Shown: positions 33,327 to 42,097, counted from the stretch's first letter. The stretch is DNA of 64,000 nt from Winogradskya consettensis (GCF_018332715.1 NZ_BOQP01000035.1:1-64000), one strand, 5' to 3'. Numbers and translations: made by a program. The notes: generated by a model from the letters alone, not told the origin.

Positions 33327-33641
33327 CCCTGAGTCATCGTGAGGCGGGCGCCCGGGCAGGGTTCCCGCCTCACGCCATGCTTAGAGTCAATTACTCAAAG
33401 TCACTCAGCCTACATCGTACGGGTGAGTCGGATGGAGTTGATTCACCCCGTTTTAATGTTAAACATCCTGTGATTCATTTCACAAGGTTGCATTCTTATT
33501 TCACATCGCCTTCACGGTGAGCCATGGTGGCTGGCGAGCATGAATGGCGTGGGCCGCCCGGTCGGAGATCGATCGCGGGCCATGCTGACCGGCTTGACGG
33601 GCCGGTCGCGTCCTTGCCCCCTACGAAGGGAAACTCTTCGT
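33327..33641 (+). promoter_or_regulatory. AT-rich leader with start-codon hairpin upstream of the transglycosylase-like gene
   Basis: No gene is seen in these 313 bases. The part from about 33375 to 33510 is much richer in A and T than its surroundings and probably holds the promoter; TTGATT (33438-33443) is the best -35-like match, with no convincing -10. At the end, ACGAAGGG (33623-33630) pairs with CTCTTCGT (33634-33641) around AAA, with one G-T pair. That stem includes the AGGG ribosome binding site and the first bases of the GTG start, so it would mask initiation. Confidence 0.45.
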
Positions 33642-34368
33642 GAATCGGCTCTGGAGCCGGGTCGGAATCCGTGTGGCCTCTGTGGGACTGCTCGTTGTGG
33701 GCACGATCGGCGGGGTCTACCTCGGCCAGAGCCGGGATGTCCAGCAGCAGGGGGCGCAGGCGCAGCTTGTCGTCCAGGCGGACGTGAGCACGGAGTTCGA
33801 CGAGATGTCGTTGCTCAAGGAGCGCCACAGCCAGCACGCGGCCGCTCGGGCATATCAGCGTGCGGCGGAGGGTGACGCGGCCTCGAAGGTCGCCACCGAC
33901 GCCAAGAGCGCCGCCAGCAAGGCGCTCACGCAGCAGACCAAGGCGATCGAGAAGAAGGAAGCCGAGGAGAAGGCCGCGGAGGAAGCCGCCGCGAAGTCGT
34001 CGTCCTCGTCCTCCTCCGGTTCCTCGACGACTGAGGTGGGCCCGATCCCGTCCTCCTGCAGCGAGTTCAGCGGCAACCGCGCCACGGGTTGCGCACTGAT
34101 GCTCGACGCGGGCTTCGGGATCGACCAGTTCCCCTGCCTGAACAAGCTGTTCAACCGGGAGAGCGGCTGGAACGAGAAGGCCAGCAACACGAGCTCGGGT
34201 GCGTACGGCATCCCGCAGGCCCTGCCCGGCAGCAAGATGGCCTCGGTAGCCTCCGACTGGGAGACCAACGCGGCCACCCAGATCAAGTGGGGCCTCGGTT
34301 ACATCGAGGGCCGCTACGACACCCCGTGCGGCGCCTGGGACCACTCGGAGAGCGTCGGCTGGTACTGA
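33640..34368 (+). CDS. Secreted lytic-transglycosylase-like protein
   Basis: 242 residues. An N-terminal membrane or signal segment (VASVGLLVVGTIGGVYLGQ) is followed by an Ala/Lys/Glu-rich coiled-coil-like region (residues about 60-125), a Ser-rich linker, and a C-terminal domain with FPCLNKLFNRESGWNEKA, SGAYGIPQALPGSKM and IKWGLGYIEGRY. These match the SLT/aggregation-promoting-factor type of transglycosylase, with the Glu of NRESGWN as likely catalytic residue. It would cut peptidoglycan outside the cell. The GTG start lies in a hairpin that could limit translation. A strong terminator follows. Confidence 0.82.
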   Translation: MNRLWSRVGIRVASVGLLVVGTIGGVYLGQSRDVQQQGAQAQLVVQADVSTEFDEMSLLKERHSQHAAARAYQRAAEGDAASKVATDAKSAASKALTQQTKAIEKKEAEEKAAEEAAAKSSSSSSSGSSTTEVGPIPSSCSEFSGNRATGCALMLDAGFGIDQFPCLNKLFNRESGWNEKASNTSSGAYGIPQALPGSKMASVASDWETNAATQIKWGLGYIEGRYDTPCGAWDHSESVGWY

Positions 34369-34380
34369 CAGACTTGCGAT

Positions 34381-34414
34381 AAAGGGGTATGCGCTTCGGC
34401 GCGTACCCCTTTTT
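34381..34414 (+). terminator. Rho-independent terminator after the transglycosylase-like gene
   Basis: AAAGGGGTAT-GCGC and GCGC-G-TACCCCTTT pair around a TTCG tetraloop (34395-34398) with one internal mismatch, followed directly by a run of T (34410-34414). It is 13 bases after the stop codon and the best terminator in the window. Confidence 0.9.
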
Positions 34415-34443
34415 CCGGTCTTTTGTGGTGGTCAAATGTCGGG

Positions 34444-35217
34444 ATGTTCCGGAAAGTCGCCCTCCTGCTCGTGCTCGGGACCGTCCTGGCGGTGAGCCCG
34501 GTCGGCGCGTCCGCCCAGGACAAAGCCCGCGTCGTCGTCGGCGGCATCCTCGCGCCCGACGGCCGGTTCCCCTGGATGGTCCGGCTCTCCGTGGGGTGCG
34601 GCGGCGCGCTGACCGCGCCACGGGTCGTCCTCACCGCCGCGCACTGTGTCGGCAAGACCGGCCCGAACGATCACATCGAGGCCGTCGCCGGCGTCGCCGA
34701 CCTGCGCTCCGCCGACCGGGTCACCGCCCACTCGGTCGAGGTCGTGCGGGCCCCGAACTTTCGCGACGAGACCCGCGGCGACGACTGGGCACTGATCAAA
34801 CTGGACCGGGAACTCGACCTGCCCACGCTCGAGTTGGGGCGCGCCGCGAACGAGAAGGGCCCGTTCACGATCGTGGGCTGGGGTCAGACCAGCGAGAGCT
34901 CCGTCAAGCAGGAGAAACGCCTCCGGTACGCGAGCGTGGCGATGATTCCCGACGCCGCGTGCGCCAAGGCGTACCGCAAGATCGGTGTTTCCCTGGTCCG
35001 GGACGAATCGCTCTGCGCCGGTAAGCCGGGCGTCGACACCTGCCAGGGCGACTCCGGCGGCCCGCTCGTGGGGGTGAGCGGGCACCGGTGGATCCAGGTG
35101 GGCATCGTCAGCTGGGGACTCGGCTGTGCCCGCGAGGAGTATCCGGGCGTGTACACCCAGCTCTCCAAGTTCCGGCCGGCGATCAAGAAGCTGACCGCAC
35201 AAATGAGTGCACCCTAG
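34444..35217 (+). CDS. Secreted trypsin-like serine protease (S1)
   Basis: 257 residues. Signal peptide (MFRKVALLLVLGTVLAVSPVGASA), activation site VVVGGILAPDGRFPW, and the full triad: His in LTAAHCVG, Asp in DDWALIKL and Ser in CQGDSGGPLVG. Cysteines flank His and Ser as in chymotrypsin-fold enzymes, and the specificity pocket residue before the Ser loop (GVDTCQGDSGG) has Asp, which fits trypsin-like cleavage after Lys/Arg. ATG 34444 was chosen for the signal peptide; an ATG at 34423 would add seven residues. Extracellular, substrate unknown. Confidence 0.92.
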   Translation: MFRKVALLLVLGTVLAVSPVGASAQDKARVVVGGILAPDGRFPWMVRLSVGCGGALTAPRVVLTAAHCVGKTGPNDHIEAVAGVADLRSADRVTAHSVEVVRAPNFRDETRGDDWALIKLDRELDLPTLELGRAANEKGPFTIVGWGQTSESSVKQEKRLRYASVAMIPDAACAKAYRKIGVSLVRDESLCAGKPGVDTCQGDSGGPLVGVSGHRWIQVGIVSWGLGCAREEYPGVYTQLSKFRPAIKKLTAQMSAP

Positions 35218-35307
35218 GGTGGCGGTCGGGGTAGTCGGATCGGCTGAGCGTGCCTGATCGAGCACGGGAAGTTGGCGACAGTGGCGGCCATCGGTAACCA
35301 TCGGAGG

Positions 35308-35973
35308 ATGAGTTACCCGGGGCCCGAGAGCGACGCGAGCACCAAATTCGGCACCGAGGCGTTCTTCGCCTCGATCGGCCGAGCCTTCGTGGTGATGTGC
35401 GCGGTTGTCCCCGTGCTCTTCCTCATCGAGGCGATCGACCGGGGGCTGGGCGCCGGCACGCTCGACATCGCCGGCGGGATCATCCCCCGCCGCATCGACG
35501 GGCTCGACGGTGTCATCTTCAGCCCGTTCCTGCACGCCGGCTGGGACCACCTCTACGGCAACAGCATCCCGCTGATCCTGGTCGGGACGTTCGTGCTCGC
35601 CGGTGGCACCCGCCGGTTCCTCTGGTCGACCCTGCTGATCGTGCTCGTCAGCGGGTTCGGGGTGTGGCTCGTCGGCGACCCGTCCAGCGTCGTGGTCGGC
35701 GCCAGCGGCGTGGTCTTCGGCTATCTCGGCCTGCTCTTCGCCCGCGGCTTCGTCGAGCGCAGCTGGTGGAACCTCGCCGTTGCGGCCTTCATCGGGCTGC
35801 TCTACTGGTACCAGATCTACAACATCCTGCCCACGAACGAGGCGATCTCGTGGCAGGGGCACCTGTTCGGCCTGCTCGCCGGTGTGGTCGCGGCGGTAGC
35901 GTTCCGGCGCCGGCGGCCCCGGCCGGTCCCGGCGCTCTACGACCCCACCACGACCACGCTCACCGATATCTGA
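35308..35973 (+). CDS. Rhomboid family intramembrane serine protease
   Basis: 221 residues, six or so helices. Rhomboid hallmarks are HAGWDHLYGNS (H-x3-N of helix 2), the nucleophile GASGVVFGYL and the helix 6 His in WQGHLFGLLAG. This gives the Ser-His dyad, so activity is likely. ATG 35308 was chosen; GTG or TTG codons upstream (35272-35281) are possible. Its 3' end overlaps the opposite-strand YdcZ gene by 14 bases. Substrates unknown. Confidence 0.9.
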   Translation: MSYPGPESDASTKFGTEAFFASIGRAFVVMCAVVPVLFLIEAIDRGLGAGTLDIAGGIIPRRIDGLDGVIFSPFLHAGWDHLYGNSIPLILVGTFVLAGGTRRFLWSTLLIVLVSGFGVWLVGDPSSVVVGASGVVFGYLGLLFARGFVERSWWNLAVAAFIGLLYWYQIYNILPTNEAISWQGHLFGLLAGVVAAVAFRRRRPRPVPALYDPTTTTLTDI

Positions 35974-36928
35974 GCTTCCGAGGCAGCACAGCCACCCCCA
36001 CCGCGATCAGGGTGAGGCCCGTGCCCACGACCGTGTGCCAGCCGGGGCGGCCGGCGTCGCCAGGGACCACCTCGTCCAGCAGGAGCGCGCCGGTGACCTG
36101 GCCGGCGATCATGCCCAGCCCGAGCAGCAGGACGCCCGTGTAGCGCACGACCGCCGCGCCGACGGCGATGAACACGATGCCCAGGCTGCCGCCCACGTAG
36201 AGCCACCACGGCCCGTGCGGCAGGTGCGCCGGGAAGCCCCGGAACAGCACCGACACCGCGAATGCCAGGACGAGGACACTCGTACCCATCACGAAGTTGA
36301 CCAGGCCCGCGACCAGCGCACTGCCCGAGACCACCCGCACGTGGCCGTTGACCGCCTGCTGCCACGCGATGCCGATCCCGGCCAGCAGCGGCAGCACGGC
36401 CAGGGCCAGGGCGCTCGGATGACCGATCCGGTCGGCCACCGAGATCAGCACGGCGACGACCGTCAGGACCGCCCCCGCCAGCCGCGGGACGGTCAACGGC
36501 TGTGGACCCGCGGGGCCCGCACCCGCCCGGTCGACCATCAGACTGCTCGACGACTGGCCCGCCACCAGGGCCACGATGAAGACCGCCACGCCGAGTGTGG
36601 GCACGGTCAGACCCTGGGTGGCGACCAGGAAACCGCCGCACATGCCGCCGATGCACTGCCACGGGCGGATGCGCTGCTCGTGGAGGCCGTCGCGCAGCCT
36701 TCGCAGCCCCGACCGGCCCGCCGGGAGCAGCGGCACCAGCACCGCGAGTACCACCAGCCCCGAGCCGAACGAGATCAGGGCGGCGCCGATCGGGTCGTCC
36801 AGGCGTACGGAAAGCTCGCCGTTGATCCTGGACTGCACGCTGAGCGCGACCCCGGCGACCACCGCGAGCACGACGCCGGCCGCGCGCCGCCCGGTGGTGA
36901 CCGCCGGCGGCGAGACGGTCTGGGTCAC
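35960..36928 (-). CDS. DMT family transporter, two YdcZ (DUF606) repeats
   Basis: 322 residues with about ten helices arranged as two homologous halves. Each half starts with a YdcZ-like segment: VVAGVALSVQSRINGELS and LLAGIGIAWQQAVNGHVR. Full two-repeat fusions of DUF606 are known alongside single-repeat pairs. It has no known substrate. GTG 36928 overlaps the glpX stop (GTGA), so it is translationally coupled downstream of glpX on the minus strand. Why a gluconeogenic enzyme and this permease are coupled is not clear. Confidence 0.85.
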   Translation of the reverse strand: MTQTVSPPAVTTGRRAAGVVLAVVAGVALSVQSRINGELSVRLDDPIGAALISFGSGLVVLAVLVPLLPAGRSGLRRLRDGLHEQRIRPWQCIGGMCGGFLVATQGLTVPTLGVAVFIVALVAGQSSSSLMVDRAGAGPAGPQPLTVPRLAGAVLTVVAVLISVADRIGHPSALALAVLPLLAGIGIAWQQAVNGHVRVVSGSALVAGLVNFVMGTSVLVLAFAVSVLFRGFPAHLPHGPWWLYVGGSLGIVFIAVGAAVVRYTGVLLLGLGMIAGQVTGALLLDEVVPGDAGRPGWHTVVGTGLTLIAVGVAVLPRKLRYR

Positions 36929-37959
36929 ACGGACTCCGGCCAGACCGCCGGCAGGTGACCGTCGAAGTCGACCGAGGAGTAGAGCTTGAGCTTCTCCAGC
37001 CGGTGGTACGAGTCGATCACGCGGATCGTGCCGCTCTTGGAACGCATGACGATCGACTGGGTGTGCGCGCCGCCGCCCCGGTAACGCACGCCCTTGAGCA
37101 GGTCGCCGGAGGTCACGCCGGTCGCCACGAAGAAGCAGTTGTCGCCGGTGACCAGGTCGTCGGTCATGAGCACGCGGTCGAGGTCGTGCCCGCCGGCCAG
37201 CGCCTTCTCCCGCTCGGAGTCGTCCAGCGGCCAGAGCTTGGCCTGGATCGCCCCACCGAGGCACTTCAGGGCGCACGCGGCGGTGATGCCCTCGGGCGTG
37301 CCACCGATGCCCATCAGGACGTCGACGTCGGATTCCTCGCGGGCCGCGGCGATGGCACCCGCGATGTCGCCGTCGGAGATGAACCTGATGTTGGCGCCGG
37401 CCGCCCGGACCTCCTGGATCAGGGCCTGGTGCCGGGGTCGGTCGAGGATGCAGACGGTGACGTCGGAGACGTCGGAGCGCTTGGCCTTGGCGATGCGGCG
37501 CAGGTTCTCGGTGGCCCCCGCGTTGATGTCGATCACGTCGGCGCAGTCCGGGCCCACCGCGATCTTCTCCATGTAGAAGACCGCGCTCGGGTCGAACATC
37601 GCACCCCGCTCGGCGACCGCGAGCACGGCCACCGCACCCGGCATGCCCTTGCTCATCAGCGTGGTGCCGTCGACGGGGTCTACTGCGACGTCGACCTCCG
37701 GACCGGTGCCGTCACCGACGCGCTCGCCGTTGAACAGCATGGGCGCTTCGTCCTTCTCGCCCTCGCCGATCACCACGACGCCCTGCATCGGGATCGAGTT
37801 GATCAGCTTGCGCATGGCATCGACCGCGGCGCCGTCGCCACCGTTCTTGTCACCGCGGCCGACCCAGCGGCCGGCGGCCATGGCGGCGGCCTCGGTGACT
37901 CTGACGAGATCGAGGGCGATATTGCGGTCCAGGTCCTGGGGGCTTGCTGCAGCGGGCAT
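36925..37959 (-). CDS. glpX: Fructose-1,6-bisphosphatase class II
   Basis: 344 residues, full length. GlpX hallmarks are the metal-site motifs VIGEGEKDEAPML and VDPVDGTTLMSKG, IGGTPEGITAACALKCLGG, and FFVATGVTSGDLLKGVRY. It removes the 1-phosphate in gluconeogenesis and is the main FBPase of actinobacteria; it complements pckG elsewhere in this window. A ribosome binding site GAGGAGG precedes the ATG. The divergent DUF4245 gene next door is a conserved neighbour in this phylum. Confidence 0.96.
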   Translation of the reverse strand: MPAAASPQDLDRNIALDLVRVTEAAAMAAGRWVGRGDKNGGDGAAVDAMRKLINSIPMQGVVVIGEGEKDEAPMLFNGERVGDGTGPEVDVAVDPVDGTTLMSKGMPGAVAVLAVAERGAMFDPSAVFYMEKIAVGPDCADVIDINAGATENLRRIAKAKRSDVSDVTVCILDRPRHQALIQEVRAAGANIRFISDGDIAGAIAAAREESDVDVLMGIGGTPEGITAACALKCLGGAIQAKLWPLDDSEREKALAGGHDLDRVLMTDDLVTGDNCFFVATGVTSGDLLKGVRYRGGGAHTQSIVMRSKSGTIRVIDSYHRLEKLKLYSSVDFDGHLPAVWPESV

Positions 37960-38044
37960 GGCGGGGGCCTCCTCGCGACGGTGCGGGGGATTCGGATGTC
38001 CCGATCCTCACACGTCGACCTGCGCCAAGTCCCGCGCACGCGAC

Positions 38045-38602
38045 ATGGTTAACAATGGAGAGGTGTCCAGCACCGAAACCCCGGCCCCGAGCACGCGCGG
38101 TGACCGCAGGCCCCGCGACATGGCCTTCTCGCTCGCCATCCTGCTGATCCCGATCGCGCTGCTGCTGCTCTTCTACCGGTTCGTGCTGGACGGCGACAAG
38201 CCGGCGACCGCCGATCCGAAGCCCGCCCTGCAGGAGGCCCGCAACGCGGCGTTGTTCGAGGTCGCGGAGCCGCAGGGGCTCGGCAAGGACTGGCACCTGC
38301 AGACCGCCCTGTTCCGCCGGGGGGATGGCGGGGGCACCCTGCGCCTCGGCTACGTGGACCCGGGCGACAAGCCGCTGCAGCTGGTCGAGAGCAGCGTCGC
38401 CACCGCGACCCTGATCCCCGCCGAGCTGGGCAGCTCGCCCAAGGCGACGGGCACGATCCGCTCCGGCGCCCGCGCCTGGCAGAAGTACGACGCCCGCAAG
38501 GGCGAGGTCGCCCTGGTGCTGATCGAGAAGGGCCGGACCATCATCGTGGTCGGCTCGGACCGTTCGGAGCACCTCGAGGAGCTGGTCTCGTCGTTGCCGT
38601 AA
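38045..38602 (+). CDS. DUF4245 membrane-anchored protein
   Basis: 185 residues: a short N-terminal tail, one membrane helix (MAFSLAILLIPIALLLLFYR), and an extracytoplasmic alpha/beta domain with LQTALFRRGDGGGTLRLGYV and the C-terminal VALVLIEKGRTIIVVGSD. This is the DUF4245 pattern, almost always found next to glpX in actinobacteria. Function is not known. The start is uncertain: ATG 38045 is used, with GTG 38063 an alternative. Divergent from glpX with 85 bases between. Confidence 0.82.
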   Translation: MVNNGEVSSTETPAPSTRGDRRPRDMAFSLAILLIPIALLLLFYRFVLDGDKPATADPKPALQEARNAALFEVAEPQGLGKDWHLQTALFRRGDGGGTLRLGYVDPGDKPLQLVESSVATATLIPAELGSSPKATGTIRSGARAWQKYDARKGEVALVLIEKGRTIIVVGSDRSEHLEELVSSLP

Positions 38603-38675
38603 CGGGGCAGCGCGACCATTGACGATCCCTTAGGCTCCCGCAGTCCCGTTCGAACTGCCTCCGGAGTAACCCTTC

Positions 38676-39500
38676 ATGAATCGACGGTTCGCCGCCGTTC
38701 TCGTTCCCCTCCTCGGCCTCAGCCTCGCCGCCTGCACCGACGACCCCCCGACGATCGGGTCGTCGACCTCGGGGATCAAGGCGGGTAACTACACGTTCAC
38801 CACCACCCTGCCGGGCGACAGCGTCGCCAAGGGCGTCGTGGACTCCCCGAGCCACGCCGCGTCGGTCGACTTCGAGACGCTGGTCGACAAGGACGCCAAG
38901 GCCACGATCAGCTACCGGGTGGTCGGCACGGACCGCTTCGTGAAGATCACCACCGGCGCGAGCGAGGCCAACGAGCAGCTGGAGGCGCTCAGGGCGCTCG
39001 GCGGCACCGGCCCCGACGCCGAGAAGTTCAACGAGGGCGTGCAGGCCACCGCCGACATGTTCAGCGGCAAGAAGTGGCTCAAGCTCGACCTGACGAAGGT
39101 CAAGGCGGAGGATCTGCAGCTCAACGCCGACGATCCGGACGTCGCGGGCGTTGCCGCGCTGCTCGCCGGTGCGACCACCACGAAGGGCGATGACAAGAGC
39201 ATCACCGGCACCGTCGACCTCACCGGGATCAAGGGTGACTCCCAGATCCTCGGCAAGAGCGCCTTCGAAGGACTCGACCCCACCCAGGGCAAGGCGATTC
39301 CGTACGTTGCCACGCTCGACAAGGACGGCCGGCTCACCAAGCTCGTGCTGGACATGCCGAAGGTGACGAACACGCCGGCCGGCAAGTGGACCGTCGACCT
39401 CACCGGTTACGGCTCCTCGGCCAAGCCGGAGGTCCCGCCGGCCGCCGAGGTGGACGACGCGCCGGATTCGGCCTACGAGATGCTCAACGGCGAAGGCTGA
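38676..39500 (+). CDS. LppX/LprAFG-type lipoprotein
   Basis: 274 residues with a lipoprotein signal (FAAVLVPLLGLSLAACTDD; lipobox LAAC) followed by the LppX_LprAFG fold: KAGNYTFTTTLPGDSVAKG, FETLVDKDAKATISYRVVG, FSGKKWLKLDLTKVKAEDL. Relatives carry triacylated lipids such as lipoarabinomannan precursors or phthiocerol dimycocerosates across the periplasm-like space. In a non-mycolate actinomycete it may carry other glycolipids. A ribosome binding site-like CCGGAG lies before ATG. Converges with xseB at a three-base gap. Confidence 0.86.
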   Translation: MNRRFAAVLVPLLGLSLAACTDDPPTIGSSTSGIKAGNYTFTTTLPGDSVAKGVVDSPSHAASVDFETLVDKDAKATISYRVVGTDRFVKITTGASEANEQLEALRALGGTGPDAEKFNEGVQATADMFSGKKWLKLDLTKVKAEDLQLNADDPDVAGVAALLAGATTTKGDDKSITGTVDLTGIKGDSQILGKSAFEGLDPTQGKAIPYVATLDKDGRLTKLVLDMPKVTNTPAGKWTVDLTGYGSSAKPEVPPAAEVDDAPDSAYEMLNGEG

Positions 39501-39503
39501 GCC

Positions 39504-39707
39504 TCACTGTTCCGGGCGGGCTGCCCGGGCCGTCTCGATGCGGTCCCGGGCGCCGTCCAGCCAGCGCTGGCAGACGTCGGCCAGCTTCTCGCCGCGCTCC
39601 CACAGCGCCAGGGACTCCTCCAGCGAGGCCCCGCCCTGCTCCAGCTTCTCGACGACCGTGGCAAGCTCGCCGCGGGCCTGCTCGTAGCTGAGTTTCTCGT
39701 CGCTCAT
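39504..39707 (-). CDS. xseB: Exodeoxyribonuclease VII small subunit
   Basis: 67 residues, helical. The family pattern SYEQARGELATVVEKLEQGG, LEESLALWERGEKLADVCQRWL is complete. It binds the large subunit (xseA) to form exonuclease VII, which cuts single-stranded DNA. Start overlaps the xseA stop by four bases. Confidence 0.93.
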   Translation of the reverse strand: MSDEKLSYEQARGELATVVEKLEQGGASLEESLALWERGEKLADVCQRWLDGARDRIETARAARPEQ

Positions 39708-40936
39708 CCGTGCTCCTGTACTTCGGTGCGCAGCTCGCCGTCCGCCAGCCGTACGCGCAGAACATCTCCCGCGGCGACCTCGTCCGCGGCCCGGACCACG
39801 TGGCCGTCGGCACGCTGAACGATCGAGTAGCCCCGCTCGAGGGTCGCCTTGGGGGAGAGCGCCCGCAGCCGGGCGAGCGTGTGCCGCAGCTCGTCGTCGG
39901 CCCGGCGCAGCCTGTTCTCCAGGCTCCGCGTGGCCCGGTCACGCAGCTGCCCGACCTCGCGTTCCCGCTGGTCGACGAGGGTCTCGGGGCGGGCGAGGAC
40001 GGGCCGCGAGCGCCACGCCTCCAGCCGGTGCCTCTCCCGGTCGAGCTGGGTTATCACCGCCCGGTCCAGCCGCCGCCGCGCCTGGGTGATCAGCTGGGTC
40101 TCCTCGTCGAGATCCGGCACGATCCGTTTCGCGGCGTCGGTGGGGGTGGAGGCGCGCAGGTCGGCGACATAGTCCACCAGCGGCGCGTCCGTCTCGTGCC
40201 CGATCGCGCTGACGACGGGGGTGCGGCAGCCGAACACGGCCCGGCAGAGCGCCTCGTCGGAGAAGGGCAGCAGGTCCTCCACGCTGCCCCCGCCGCGGGC
40301 GAGCACGATGACGTCGACGGTGTCGTCGTTGTCCAGGACCTTGAGCGCGTCGATGATCTGGGGCACCGCGGTCGGCCCCTGCACCGGCACGTTGATCGTG
40401 CGGAACTCCACACTCGGCCAGCGGCGGCGCGTGTTCATCAGGACGTCCCGCTCGGCGGCGGAGGCCCGGCCGGTGATCAGCCCGATGCGCTGCGGCAGGA
40501 ACGGCAGCCGGCGCTTGCGGTCCCGGGCGAACAGCCCCTCGGCGGCGAGCAGTTTCTTCAGCCGCTCCAGCCGGGCGAGCAGCTCACCGAGGCCGACCTG
40601 GCGGATCTCGTCGGCGCGCAGGCTCAGCGAACCACGTGCGGGATAGAACTCGGGCTTGGCGTGCATGGTGACCCGGGCACCCTCGGTGAGCCCCGGGGCT
40701 CCCGCGTCGAGCACGTCGCGATGCGCGGTGACGGTGAGGCTGAGGTCGGCCGAGGGGTCACGCAGGGTCAGGAAGACCACGCTGGCACCGGGGCGTCTGC
40801 TGATCTGGGCCACCTGGCCGTCCACCCACACCCAGCCGAGGCGGGCCACCCAGGCGCCGACCTTCTGGCTCACGACCCGGACGGGCCACGGCTCGTCGGC
40901 GGTCGGTTTGGCGTCGGGCTCCGTCACCCGGACCAC
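39704..40936 (-). CDS. xseA: Exodeoxyribonuclease VII large subunit
   Basis: 410 residues. N-terminal OB-fold (WVDGQVAQISRRPGASVVFLTLRD), catalytic central domain with GLITGRASAAERDVL, VIVLARGGGSVEDLLPFSDE and SAIGHETDAPLVDYVADLRASTPTDAA, then a long helical C-terminal part for xseB binding. Degrades single-stranded DNA into oligonucleotides in repair. Start GTG at 40936; GTG 40927 is an alternative. Overlaps xseB by four bases. Confidence 0.95.
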   Translation of the reverse strand: MVRVTEPDAKPTADEPWPVRVVSQKVGAWVARLGWVWVDGQVAQISRRPGASVVFLTLRDPSADLSLTVTAHRDVLDAGAPGLTEGARVTMHAKPEFYPARGSLSLRADEIRQVGLGELLARLERLKKLLAAEGLFARDRKRRLPFLPQRIGLITGRASAAERDVLMNTRRRWPSVEFRTINVPVQGPTAVPQIIDALKVLDNDDTVDVIVLARGGGSVEDLLPFSDEALCRAVFGCRTPVVSAIGHETDAPLVDYVADLRASTPTDAAKRIVPDLDEETQLITQARRRLDRAVITQLDRERHRLEAWRSRPVLARPETLVDQREREVGQLRDRATRSLENRLRRADDELRHTLARLRALSPKATLERGYSIVQRADGHVVRAADEVAAGDVLRVRLADGELRTEVQEHG

Positions 40937-40985
40937 CCTACGGGCTCAGCCCTCGCCCTCCCCCAACCCGGCCACCTTGTCGGGC

Positions 40986-41534
40986 TCAGTGCTCCCCGTC
41001 GTCCTCCAGGCCGGCCACCCGTCGGGTGAGGGCGACGGTGAGCAGGACGACCAGGCCCAGGTATCCCCAGAAGAGCAGGTCGGCGATCAGGTGCTGGCTG
41101 TCGATGTGCCATCGGGAGCCGGCGTCGCGCGCCAGGATCGTGAACGGGTATCCGTGCCGCTCGCTGAACGCCGTCATGCAGCAGACGGTGTCGTTCGCGG
41201 GGATCGCGCTGACCACCACCCCGGCGACCATCACGGCCGCCCCGACGACATAGCCCAGGATCCCCGGGCGGGCGCCGATCCAGGCGAGCGAGACCAGCAG
41301 GACCCCGCCGACCAGGACGATGAAATGGAAGAAGACGTACGCGCCGTCGGGCGTGCCGTCGGAGCGGTCCAGCTCGACGAGCAGGTTGAGCACGGCGATC
41401 GCGATCGAGAACCAGCCGACGATCAGCCGCAGCGCGGCGCCGAAGGATCCCCACAGGCCGGGGCCTTCCTCGTCCTCCTCGGGCTCCGCCGCCGGGTGGT
41501 CGGTGGCGGGACCCACGTTGCCAACGGCGCTCAT
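40986..41534 (-). CDS. Four-helix membrane protein of unknown function
   Basis: 182 residues: a Pro/Glu-rich cytosolic head, then hydrophobic segments near residues 35-52, 66-84, 92-110 and 150-172, ending RRVAGLEDDGEH. Between helices 3 and 4 lies a loop with a CC pair (NDTVCCMTAF) and DSQHLIADLLFWGYLGL. The gene after it on the same strand has a comparable end (DFLHVLGDLYFWAMAGLL), so the two may be paralogues. No family recognised. It sits between xseA and ispH. Confidence 0.5.
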   Translation of the reverse strand: MSAVGNVGPATDHPAAEPEEDEEGPGLWGSFGAALRLIVGWFSIAIAVLNLLVELDRSDGTPDGAYVFFHFIVLVGGVLLVSLAWIGARPGILGYVVGAAVMVAGVVVSAIPANDTVCCMTAFSERHGYPFTILARDAGSRWHIDSQHLIADLLFWGYLGLVVLLTVALTRRVAGLEDDGEH

Positions 41535-41562
41535 CGCCCGAGTATCGCGCCCGGCAGTCCGG

Positions 41563-42024
41563 TCACGTGCGGAAACGCCGCTTGTTGATCACTGCGGCGA
41601 CCAGCAGTCCCGCCATGGCCCAGAAGTACAGGTCGCCGAGGACGTGCAGGAAATCCGGCACCTCCCAGCTGGCCTTCGCCGCGAGATCCTGGGCGGCATC
41701 CGACATCTCGGCCGACGCGCCCTTGTTCAGCCACTCGTACGGCCAGCCGCGCCACGTGTTGAAAGCCCACATCCCGGACAACTGGGACCGTACGGCGAGC
41801 AGCCCGGCCGCCATGCCCACCAGCGTCACCACGGTGGTGATCACCGCCGTCGGGACCAGCGGCAGCGCGACCCGGTGCGGCATGAGCAGCACCAGCCCGG
41901 CGGCGGCCAGCACCACACCGACGATCAGGTCGCGGACGAAGCCGTCGAGGGTGAGGTTGAGCAGCAGCCAGGTCAGCCCGAGCACCAGGGTGACGGCGCC
42001 GAGGAAGATCCGGAGTGCGCGCAT
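41563..42024 (-). CDS. Four-helix membrane protein of unknown function
   Basis: 153 residues, with helices near 5-22, 30-45, 58-80 and 125-145. The large outer loop holds QLSGMWAFNTWRGWPYEWLNKG. C-terminal LHVLGDLYFWAMAGLLVAAV resembles the neighbouring gene's last helix. Family unknown. Divergent from ispH with 73 bases between, and 28 bases upstream of the sister gene, so the two are likely one operon. Confidence 0.5.
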   Translation of the reverse strand: MRALRIFLGAVTLVLGLTWLLLNLTLDGFVRDLIVGVVLAAAGLVLLMPHRVALPLVPTAVITTVVTLVGMAAGLLAVRSQLSGMWAFNTWRGWPYEWLNKGASAEMSDAAQDLAAKASWEVPDFLHVLGDLYFWAMAGLLVAAVINKRRFRT

Positions 42025-42097
42025 CGCGACTTTCTACCAGGTTGTGGTGCTCATCGCTGCCCGCGGATTCCTGGCCGGTTGCACGTACCATTGCCGG

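Noticed and set aside
33375..33640. Cyclic-di-AMP (ydaO-type) riboswitch ahead of the transglycosylase-like gene
   Set aside because: Actinobacterial wall-hydrolase genes often have one, but the typical GGGGAACC and GGGGUGAA blocks are absent on the plus strand; a GGGGTGAATC match occurs only on the opposite strand with no gene behind it.
35960..37276. Longer YdcZ protein starting at 37276
   Set aside because: The first 116 codons overlap glpX antisense-free but in another frame and give non-conserved sequence; GTG 36928 fits the family start and overlaps the glpX stop.
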